5,268 bases of DNA from Saprospiraceae bacterium (GTDB taxonomy: Bacteria > Bacteroidota > Bacteroidia > Chitinophagales > Saprospiraceae), in assembly GCA_007134625.1 (NCBI GenBank), contig SLKL01000106.1, positions 1-5,268 on the forward strand. Reading direction: 5' to 3'. Positions within the stretch are counted from its first letter, which is position 1, and each line of letters opens with the position of its first letter. Shown here one piece after another: positions 1 to 5,268 of the stretch. The position numbers were made by a program, and so were the translations under genes. Under the pieces are notes generated by a model. It searched no databases, was not told the origin of the DNA, and saw nothing but the letters and a program-made list of their open reading frames with translations.

Positions 1-1398
1 CTTGGAAAGTAAATTGTCATCCGATCTGATTTTTAAAGCCTCCTTGTAGAGAATTAAAGCTTCGCTCAATTGATTTTTCAAATATGCCTTTTCTGCCTCA
101 TTAATTAGATCAGCAAATTTTTCATTTAACTCTGCAGCAGCTTTTTGTTTCTTTTCATTTTCTACCCTGCGACTTATTGCTTCTTGTTCTTTTTTAGCAA
201 TTTCTATTAAGGCAAGTAATTTATCTTTTTTATCAAATTTTTCTGCAGCAGGTATAAGCAACTCAAGAGCATAGGCAGGATTACCATTTTTTATTAATTC
301 GTCGCCTTCTTTGAGCAGTTTTTTTAATGATTCATCTTTCTTTTTTTGATCCTTTACCTTTTTCTCTTCTATTTTCCTGAGTTCAATCTCTTCCTCGGTC
401 AATTTTTTCTCAGATTCAGCTTCCTTCTGTTCTGATTGCCTGCTTTTCCAAAAATTAAAAAGATCTGTTTTTTTCTTATTCTCCTCCGGGCTGAGTACTA
501 ATGTTTCAAAATCCTCTACAGATTCATCTTCTTCAAATTTAACAGGGAAAGGTTTTTTTAAATAATTAATCAGGTCATCGGCACTTTGCACTCTTTTTAA
601 AGGGTCTCTCTGTAGGCAAAATCTTATGAAAGATTGATATGGTTCGGGACATTCATTAATGTGCCCCGGCATATCACCTGAAATAATTTTAGATAAGACC
701 TGTCGCCTTTTAAGGTCAGGACTACCGGAGAAGTCAGATAATTCAAAAGGTTTTTTCCCTGTAAATATTTCATAGGTAATTACACCAAGAGACCATAAGT
801 CGGAATTAAATCTGAGCTTATGCCCATATAGCTGCTCAGGCGAAGAATAGTCTAAAGTACCTCCCGCAAAACTGCCTGAAAAACTGTGGTCTTCACTCTG
901 ATTCACTAACTTGCTTAATCCAAAGTCAGATATTTTGGGGACATAATTTCCACGATTATCCTTAGCGATCAGGATGTTACTTGGTTTAAGATCACGATGG
1001 ATTATCTTGTTTTCATGGAGGACTTTAAGCCCATTTAATATTCCCTTGACAATTTGAATCTTCTGATCTCTGGTAAGGCTTTTATTTTGAAGTAGTATTT
1101 TGAGACTTCCTTCCTCATAATACTGCATAATGGCATAATCGAACAAACCGCTAGGCATTCTAAATTGAAGAACCTCCTCATAATGAGCTATATTTCTGTG
1201 TGTAGGAACACTTTGGGAAGCTTTGAATTCAGATTTTAAGGAAAACTCCCTTCCATCAATGAATTTAACCTCAGCTATCTTTATGGCCTTAAAAACATTG
1301 AGGTAATTATCATAAGCCTTATAGACGGTACCGAAAGCACCGCTTCCAATACGATCGAGCTCAATGTCGTAGGCATATCTGTTTAAAAATTCTTCCAA
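1..1398 (-). CDS. Hanks-type serine/threonine protein kinase with Lys/Glu-rich linker and TPR-like region (3' end outside window)
   Basis: 466 codons are visible and the stop lies beyond position 1. The kinase domain (about residues 13-280) looks catalytically complete: Gly-rich loop GSGAFG 18-23, Lys40 in AIKI, probable helix-C Glu57, hinge MQYYEEGSL from 91, HRDLKPSN 134-141 with catalytic Asp136, DFG 158-160, SPE 186-188, Asp200 in DLWSLG, and Arg269. It is an RD kinase with several Ser/Thr in the activation segment (for example S172, S174, S176, T181), so activation by phosphorylation is plausible. Residues 287-365 are charged and Lys/Glu-rich, probably helical or coiled-coil. Residues 366-466 hold TPR-like helices (NPAYALELLIPAAE; LSEALILYKEALKI). 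No membrane segment is seen, so it is probably cytoplasmic up to the cut. TTG 1398 is chosen as start because an in-frame TAA lies at 1404-1402 and the next in-frame ATG is codon 81, inside the domain. The substrate is unknown; the neighbouring surface protein is only a candidate partner. Confidence 0.95.
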   Translation of the reverse strand, partial: MEEFLNRYAYDIELDRIGSGAFGTVYKAYDNYLNVFKAIKIAEVKFIDGREFSLKSEFKASQSVPTHRNIAHYEEVLQFRMPSGLFDYAIMQYYEEGSLKILLQNKSLTRDQKIQIVKGILNGLKVLHENKIIHRDLKPSNILIAKDNRGNYVPKISDFGLSKLVNQSEDHSFSGSFAGGTLDYSSPEQLYGHKLRFNSDLWSLGVITYEIFTGKKPFELSDFSGSPDLKRRQVLSKIISGDMPGHINECPEPYQSFIRFCLQRDPLKRVQSADDLINYLKKPFPVKFEEDESVEDFETLVLSPEENKKKTDLFNFWKSRQSEQKEAESEKKLTEEEIELRKIEEKKVKDQKKKDESLKKLLKEGDELIKNGNPAYALELLIPAAEKFDKKDKLLALIEIAKKEQEAISRRVENEKKQKAAAELNEKFADLINEAEKAYLKNQLSEALILYKEALKIRSDDNLLSK

Positions 1399-1454
1399 AC
1401 TTTAATAAAAGTTCATTCTTTAAAATTGGTTTCAGTGGTGTATCACTTCATAGA

Positions 1455-1462
1455 CAAATGTA
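1455..1462 (-). promoter_or_regulatory. Candidate Bacteroidota -7 box for the kinase gene
   Basis: The minus strand reads TACATTTG, an exact match to the Bacteroidota -7 consensus TAnnTTTG, 56 nt upstream of the TTG start. A good -33 TTTG at the usual spacing of about 19 nt is missing; the nearest TTTTTG (1480-1475) is only 12 nt away. It would give a leader of roughly 50 nt and imply that the kinase can be transcribed separately from the large gene. Confidence 0.4.
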
Positions 1463-1536
1463 AGAAATACCCTTCAAAAACTCTGATTTACTTTTTCTAT
1501 AAATAAAGATGTAAAAGCAAATTTAATCCCTTTCTT

Positions 1537-1560
1537 AAAATACAACTGAATTCATTGTAT
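1537..1560 (-). terminator. Weak intrinsic-terminator-like hairpin after the large gene
   Basis: On the minus strand, about 43 nt past the TAA of the large gene, ATACAA and TTGTAT form a perfect 6-bp inverted repeat around a 9-nt loop, followed by TTT. The position is right, but the stem is AT-only apart from one GC pair and the T-run is short. It could be incidental. Confidence 0.3.
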
Positions 1561-1602
1561 GAAGATGCTGTTTTATTGTAGGTGTTCAAAAAATGATCCT
1601 TA

Positions 1603-4600
1603 TTAATCTTTAATACACCTAACAGACATTCCCATATCCCGGCCATCAGCCCCTTGAAAAGCGTTAGTTGCATGAAACTTAAAATTATTTGAATTAGACA
1701 GTGGGAAAGAAACAGTTGATGATGACCAGTATTGACCCCATGAAGAGGTACGCTGTATGGAACCATCAATAAACCTAAATCCCCCACGTGTAAGTTTAAG
1801 TGGGGATTCGAAAGCTCCCTGACTATTATTGCTTGACCAAGTTAAACTTTCAGCCTGCCATTCACTAGCGGTTGGAAGCCTGAATTCATCAGGACAGGGA
1901 TTATTTACTCCATTAACACCTTGCCATAAGTTATTATTTGGACTAGTCCGCCAATCATTATCTCCAGCTAAAGTGGTAATAAAATCACTGTGCCCAGGAT
2001 TATTCCCAAAAGATTTTGTGGGTCTTGTTCCTGAATCTCTACACTGATGACCATCAGCGCCTCTACCCCATTGGTAAAGATCGCCAAAAGCTGATTCATC
2101 ATTCATGTCAATGGCTCGTCTACTTGCACCTAAATTTCTGTCCATCCAAATTCTGCCGGTTTGAGGATTCATTATTTCCACTACAGCAGTAGGATCGCCA
2201 CAGTTGAACTCTTCACTTACTTCTATTTCAACAGTGCAGTTTCGACCTCCTATTGAAATATTAAATTGCGCGAATCCAGTGGAAGCTGGCGTACCTGAAA
2301 TACTAAAATTTAGACTTCCTGATCCCTGAGAAAAACTACCTGTTGGCAATTGAGCAGTGAGACCTGTTACTCCGGTGGAATTAATATTTTGTGCATTAAA
2401 GGGCCCACCATTTCCGCCTGTGTATGGAATCTGGAATCCGACATCAGAGGTTGCCTCACCTTCAATTAGATTACCAAAGAAATCAACCTGGTTACAGTTG
2501 AGGTTTTCTATTGTTCCCATGGAGGAGTCTTCGTCTTTTATGCAGCGAACGGATCGACCAACTGCTCTTGGATTAGCATCAATATTGGCATTGTTGCTGA
2601 CTATGAATAAATAGCGTGCATTGGTGCTACTAATCGAACTGCTCCAATAGTGACCGGCCTCATTAACCCACATAAGAGAACCATTACTATTATTACGCCA
2701 ACCAGCTACAGGTAATTTTAACGGGGATGAAAAAGCTCCTTCTGAATTTAAAAAACTCCAAGTTAATCGTTCATTATGAAATTCAGTATGAGTCGGCAAT
2801 CGATAACCATTTGGACAAGGGTTATTTATCCCATATTCACCCTGCCATAAATTGTCATTTTGTGGAATGCGCCAATCATTTGGTAGGGAACTAACAACAA
2901 TAAAGTTTCCATGTCCGGGCTGATTATTACCACTCAAGGAACTAATTGTAGTAGAATTACGACATTGATGTCCATCCGAAGCTCTTCCCCATTGGTATAG
3001 ATCTCCATATGCCTCACTATCTGTACTACTTTGTGCCACCCTCCTTGCACCAAGATTTCTGTCCATCCATACCCTTCCTGTAGCAGGATTCAAAACCTCT
3101 ACTACCTCAGTCGGGTTATCCGGATCACAATGGACATAATTCGGCGGCCAATCTGAATCGCTATCACCTTCTTCAACAATAATTTGAACTGTACAGTTTT
3201 GGCCCCCAATTGAAACATTAAAGAAAGCTACACCACTTCCATTTGGGATACCACTAATTGAAAAGGTTAATATGCCTGAACCATCATTAAAAGATCCAGA
3301 AGGAAGACTGGCTATTAATCCGGCTACACCGGTAGAATTAATATTCTGACCATTATAAACTCCCCCATTCCCACCGCTGTAGGGAATACTAAAACTTACA
3401 TTTATTGATTGTTCGCCAGCAATTAAATTTCCTGAGATGGACACATCATTACAATTCAATTCTTGAATACTTCCTGTTTGCTGAGAATCGTCTTTTATGC
3501 AACGAACGGAAAAGCCAGTAACCCTCGGGTTAAATATTGGTCCAGCATTGTTCTGTAAAAATGCAAGGTTGCGGGATTCATTAGAGAAAATTGTACTTGA
3601 CCAATATGCACCTCTTTCTCCCACTTCAACGAGTGCACTATTATTAGCTCTGGCACCACCAGTGGTAAACCTTAATGGTGAGTTATAAGCTCCTGATGAA
3701 TTCTCTTGACCCCATGAATTCATTTCTTCAACTAGTTCAGCAATAGTTGGGACTTTATAATTCTGTGGACATGGATTGTTAATGCCATTTTTACCTTGCC
3801 ATAAATTATTATTTTGCGGAGCACGCCAATCAAGCGGCTCGTTTTGAACTGCAATAAAATCAGAGTGGCCGGGGGTATCAGAATTAGAAATATTTAATGT
3901 CCATTCAGAGTCCCTGCATTGATGGCCATCAGGTCCTCTTCCCCACTGGTAAAGGTCTCCATAAGCTAAAGCATCATCACGACTGTTAGCAGCCCTTCTT
4001 GCACCAAGATTTCGATCCATCCAGGATTGTCCTGTTATGGGGTTAATTACTTCTCTGACTTCTGTTGGATTATCCGGATCACAATGGACATAATCCGGCG
4101 GCCAATCCGTATCGTCCTCAACCACAATATTAAGGGTGCAGGATTCTCCACCGATTTCAATAACGAAAGAAGCAATACCCTCGGTTTGAGGAACACCTGA
4201 TAGTTGAAATATAATTACTCCTGCCCCGGCATTGAAATTTCCAGATCCATGAGATAGTGTTATTCCAATTACACCTGTGGAAAAATAAGAAGCAGCTGGA
4301 TAGCTGCCTCCATTGCCACCTGTATAACTAATCTGTCCTACGATACCTTGAGTGGATTGGTTGACAACCGGAGAACTATTTAATTGGAGGTTGGCGCAAT
4401 TTAGTGCATTAACAGTACCGGGTGGCTCGATAATCTCTAGACTTATTTCACAATTTACTCCACCAATCTCAAAGTTAAATATTGCAAAACCTCCTTCAGA
4501 AGGTGTACCACTAATCGTAAAGGAAATACTACCATTTCCGATTCTAAAATTACCTGCTTGAAAACTTAAAACCAAGCCTTCAACACCTTGAGATTCAATT

Positions 4601-5268
4601 TGTAAAGATGGATAGCCACCTCCATTTCCATTTACATAATCAATGGTGCCTGTAGTTTCAATAAAAACATTTGCAATATACGGATCACCTAATTGTATTG
4701 AACTACAATTAAGACTCGCTACACTACCCGGAAATGAAGGACTTATGTGTCTCACCACCCTAAAACCCTTACTTGACAGTCTTGACGTTGGTTCAAATAT
4801 CTCTCTTGCTGAAACCCTTAAATTCCCGGCATCATCAAATGCACTTCCACCTCTTACAACAATGTCAATACTAGGACTTATCACAATTACCGAGTCTAAA
4901 TTGGCACTAAGCGGATATAAAGAAAAAGGGCTTTCAGTCCATTCTTTTACATTTCCCGACATTCCACTTATCCCCAACTCATTGGCAACAGCCATGTTAA
5001 TAGGAAAAATAGAATTATCATTAGGGTAAAGATCTTCCGAATTAGTTATTCCTGAGAAAATATATTCCTGTGACAATAAACCTCCTCTTGCGGCAAATTC
5101 CCATTGCATTTCATTCGGCAAGCGGTAACCTGAGTTGTTTTGAGCGATAAATACGGGACTTTCATTTACTAAATCCCATTCCTGACCATCAAAGCCAAGT
5201 ATATTTTCAAGTTCTTCGTCTGCATAATAAACCGGATCAAGATTTTGTAAAACAGATAGTTTGTTACA
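1603..5268 (-). CDS. Large FGE-sulfatase / Ig-like / FISUMP multi-domain protein (5' end outside window)
   Basis: The frame is open from the window edge to a TAA at 1605-1603, giving 1221 visible residues; the true start lies beyond 5268. Domains, numbered from the first visible residue: FGE-sulfatase 1-176 (CNKLS, GYRLPNEMQWEFAARGG, MSGNVKEW, VVRGGS, KGFRVVRH); Ig-like modules A1 181-280 and A2 285-384; FISUMP F1 396-593; A3 598-699; F2 714-912; A4 918-1019; F3 1023-1221. FISUMP hallmarks are WMDRNLGA, GDLYQWGR, DGHQC, NNPCP, YWSS and SVRCIKD. Regular cysteine pairs suggest disulfides and hence export, but any signal peptide would be outside the window. No membrane segment or C-terminal sorting domain is visible. 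The FGE part lacks the catalytic cysteines, so I infer surface binding or display rather than formylglycine synthesis. A TTG at 5121 is not the start, because conserved FGE sequence continues upstream of it. The ligand is unknown. A kinase gene follows 204 bp downstream on the same strand. Confidence 0.93.
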   Translation of the reverse strand, partial: CNKLSVLQNLDPVYYADEELENILGFDGQEWDLVNESPVFIAQNNSGYRLPNEMQWEFAARGGLLSQEYIFSGITNSEDLYPNDNSIFPINMAVANELGISGMSGNVKEWTESPFSLYPLSANLDSVIVISPSIDIVVRGGSAFDDAGNLRVSAREIFEPTSRLSSKGFRVVRHISPSFPGSVASLNCSSIQLGDPYIANVFIETTGTIDYVNGNGGGYPSLQIESQGVEGLVLSFQAGNFRIGNGSISFTISGTPSEGGFAIFNFEIGGVNCEISLEIIEPPGTVNALNCANLQLNSSPVVNQSTQGIVGQISYTGGNGGSYPAASYFSTGVIGITLSHGSGNFNAGAGVIIFQLSGVPQTEGIASFVIEIGGESCTLNIVVEDDTDWPPDYVHCDPDNPTEVREVINPITGQSWMDRNLGARRAANSRDDALAYGDLYQWGRGPDGHQCRDSEWTLNISNSDTPGHSDFIAVQNEPLDWRAPQNNNLWQGKNGINNPCPQNYKVPTIAELVEEMNSWGQENSSGAYNSPLRFTTGGARANNSALVEVGERGAYWSSTIFSNESRNLAFLQNNAGPIFNPRVTGFSVRCIKDDSQQTGSIQELNCNDVSISGNLIAGEQSINVSFSIPYSGGNGGVYNGQNINSTGVAGLIASLPSGSFNDGSGILTFSISGIPNGSGVAFFNVSIGGQNCTVQIIVEEGDSDSDWPPNYVHCDPDNPTEVVEVLNPATGRVWMDRNLGARRVAQSSTDSEAYGDLYQWGRASDGHQCRNSTTISSLSGNNQPGHGNFIVVSSLPNDWRIPQNDNLWQGEYGINNPCPNGYRLPTHTEFHNERLTWSFLNSEGAFSSPLKLPVAGWRNNSNGSLMWVNEAGHYWSSSISSTNARYLFIVSNNANIDANPRAVGRSVRCIKDEDSSMGTIENLNCNQVDFFGNLIEGEATSDVGFQIPYTGGNGGPFNAQNINSTGVTGLTAQLPTGSFSQGSGSLNFSISGTPASTGFAQFNISIGGRNCTVEIEVSEEFNCGDPTAVVEIMNPQTGRIWMDRNLGASRRAIDMNDESAFGDLYQWGRGADGHQCRDSGTRPTKSFGNNPGHSDFITTLAGDNDWRTSPNNNLWQGVNGVNNPCPDEFRLPTASEWQAESLTWSSNNSQGAFESPLKLTRGGFRFIDGSIQRTSSWGQYWSSSTVSFPLSNSNNFKFHATNAFQGADGRDMGMSVRCIKD
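1606..2202 (-). repeat. FISUMP (Fib_succ_major) domain F3, C-terminal
   Basis: Visible residues 1023-1221, forming the very end of the protein. Signatures: CGDPTAVVEI, IWMDRNLGASRRA, AFGDLYQWGRGADGHQC, NNPCPDEFRLPTASEW, QYWSSS and SVRCIKD, followed at once by TAA. It is the most divergent copy in its last third (GGFRFIDGSIQRTSSWG) and has a slightly longer insertion after YWSSS. Confidence 0.9.
2212..2517 (-). repeat. Ig-like module A4
   Basis: Fourth copy (visible residues 918-1019). Motifs: TIENLNCNQV, YTGGNGGPFNAQNINSTGV, LPTGSFSQGSG, ISGTPASTG and IGGRNCTVEIEV. The cysteines are 86 residues apart. The linker to F3 is short (SEEFNCGDP) and lacks the DWPPxYVH stretch found before F1 and F2. 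Confidence 0.83.
2533..3129 (-). repeat. FISUMP (Fib_succ_major) domain F2
   Basis: Visible residues 714-912. Signatures: CDPDNPTEVVEV, VWMDRNLGARRVA, AYGDLYQWGRASDGHQC, NNPCPNGYRLPTHTEF, HYWSSS and SVRCIKD. The region before the last motif is rich in Asn (SNNANIDANPRAVGR). F2 and F1 share the linker before the domain and a near-identical DNA end, which suggests that they are the most recently duplicated pair. Confidence 0.9.
3116..3153. repeat. 38-bp direct repeat, copy 1 (A3-F2 junction)
   Basis: This 38-base stretch matches 4070-4107 at every position except one (T at 3141 against C at 4095). It encodes the junction DWPPNYVHCDPDN and adjoining residues. The surrounding module sequence has drifted much further, so this junction is either a recent duplication end or is kept alike by recombination. 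Confidence 0.85.
3172..3477 (-). repeat. Ig-like module A3
   Basis: Third copy (visible residues 598-699). Motifs: SIQELNCNDV, YSGGNGGVYNGQNINSTGV, LPSGSFNDGSG, ISGIPNGSG and IGGQNCTVQIIVE. The cysteines are 86 residues apart. It is closest to A4: both carry a longer GNLI.GE segment after the first cysteine and share QNINSTGV, which A1 and A2 lack. Confidence 0.83.
3490..4083 (-). repeat. FISUMP (Fib_succ_major) domain F1
   Basis: Visible residues 396-593. It carries the family signatures: CDPDNPTEVREV, SWMDRNLGARRAA, AYGDLYQWGRGPDGHQC, NNPCPQNYKVPT, AYWSST and SVRCIKD. Four cysteines at relative positions 1, 56, 105 and 195 recur in F2 and F3 with nearly equal spacing. F1 departs from the usual YRLPT..EW element, reading YKVPTIAEL. 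The family is common in Bacteroidota and Fibrobacter surface proteins; its ligand is generally unknown. Confidence 0.9.
4070..4107. repeat. 38-bp direct repeat, copy 2 (A2-F1 junction)
   Basis: Partner of the repeat at 3116-3153, with 37 of 38 bases identical and about 950 bp between the copies. That distance is one A-plus-FISUMP unit, as expected if a whole Ig-like/FISUMP unit was copied in tandem. Confidence 0.85.
4117..4416 (-). repeat. Ig-like module A2
   Basis: Second copy (visible residues 285-384). Motifs: VNALNCANL, YTGGNGGSYPA, STGVIGI, LSGVPQTEG and IGGESCTLNIVVE. The cysteines are 86 residues apart. It is joined to F1 by an acidic linker followed by DWPPDYVHCDPDNP, nearly the same as the A3-F2 linker. 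Confidence 0.82.
4429..4728 (-). repeat. Ig-like module A1
   Basis: First of four homologous modules of about 100 residues (visible residues 181-280). It starts with SVASLNCSS, has the VNGNGGGYPS turn and the SQGVEGL and ISGTPSEGG motifs, and ends with IGGVNCEISLEI. The two cysteines are 85 residues apart and probably form a disulfide joining the first and last strands (inference). A short Pro-containing linker (EPPGT) leads directly into A2, so A1 and A2 form a tandem pair with no FISUMP domain between them. Confidence 0.8.
4741..5268 (-). other. FGE-sulfatase (SUMF1/EgtB/PvdO-like) domain, C-terminal part, catalytic cysteines absent
   Basis: Visible residues 1-176 of the large protein. Family landmarks in order: CNKLS, GYRLPNEMQWEFAARGG, NELGISGMSGNVKEW, VVRGGS and KGFRVVRH. 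In authentic formylglycine-generating enzymes two cysteines follow the RGGS motif within about ten residues. Here the segment reads RGGSAFDDAGNLRVSAR and has none. The histidine pattern of EgtB-type iron enzymes is not evident in the visible part. The domain is therefore probably a C-type-lectin-like scaffold for binding. The N-terminal part lies outside the window, so residues contributed from there cannot be judged. Confidence 0.88.

Noticed and set aside
1497..1787. Minus-strand 96-codon ORF overlapping the end of the large gene
   Set aside because: It overlaps the F3 coding region in another frame and has no recognisable motif; F3 is clearly the real frame.
1606..3669. Complete diversity-generating retroelement
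   Set aside because: No reverse transcriptase, template repeat or accessory gene is in the window; only the target-like domain type is present.
2212..4728. CRISPR array or non-coding tandem repeat
   Set aside because: The repeats are coding, about 300-950 bp in unit length, and conserved mainly at protein level.
1829..5029. Five plus-strand ORFs of 63-128 codons (1829-2047, 2357-2614, 3497-3688, 4352-4561, 4643-5029)
   Set aside because: All lie antisense within the strongly supported large gene, show no domain features, and arise at repeated module positions, as expected of shadow frames.
5119..5121. TTG at 5121 as the start of the large gene
   Set aside because: The frame stays open to 5268 and encodes conserved FGE sequence upstream (CNKLS, SGYR before LPNEMQW), so the real start is outside the window.
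4741..5268. Active formylglycine-generating enzyme
   Set aside because: The cysteines required after the RGGS motif are absent.

Overview
The window looks like a piece of an AT-rich Bacteroidota chromosome. The family level (something like Cytophagales) is a guess. The evidence is FISUMP-type domains (Fib_succ_major, the 'Fibrobacter succinogenes major paralogous domain'), Ig-like modules of a kind common in Bacteroidota surface proteins, a TAnnTTTG promoter box, and no clear Shine-Dalgarno sequence. Both recognisable genes are on the minus strand, and both are cut by the window edges. No plus-strand gene is supported.

Right and centre (5268 down to 1603): the 3' part of one very large gene, with 1221 codons visible and the start outside the window. 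The visible protein begins inside an FGE-sulfatase (SUMF1/EgtB/PvdO-like) domain. It continues as a mosaic of four Ig-like modules of about 100 residues (A1-A4) and three FISUMP domains of about 200 residues (F1-F3), in the order FGE-A1-A2-F1-A3-F2-A4-F3. The chain ends exactly at the end of F3, with no C-terminal sorting domain. The FGE domain lacks the catalytic cysteine pair, so a structural or binding role on the cell surface is more likely than enzymatic activity.

Middle (1602 to 1399): a 204-bp spacer holding a weak terminator-like hairpin for the large gene and a good Bacteroidota -7 box for the next gene.

Left (1398 down to 1): the 5' part of a Hanks-type Ser/Thr protein kinase gene, 466 codons visible. 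It has a complete kinase domain, then a charged Lys/Glu-rich linker and TPR-like helices that run off the window. The only plausible start is a TTG codon.

How the genes may work together (inference): the genes point the same way, so they could form a signalling and surface-display locus, with a cytoplasmic kinase next to a putative exported multi-domain binding protein. The intervening promoter and terminator signals suggest at least partly separate transcription. Nothing in the window proves a functional link. The most interesting points are the serial array of related lectin-like domains in one chain, the divergence of the C-terminal faces of the three FISUMP copies, and traces of recent internal duplication at the DNA level.
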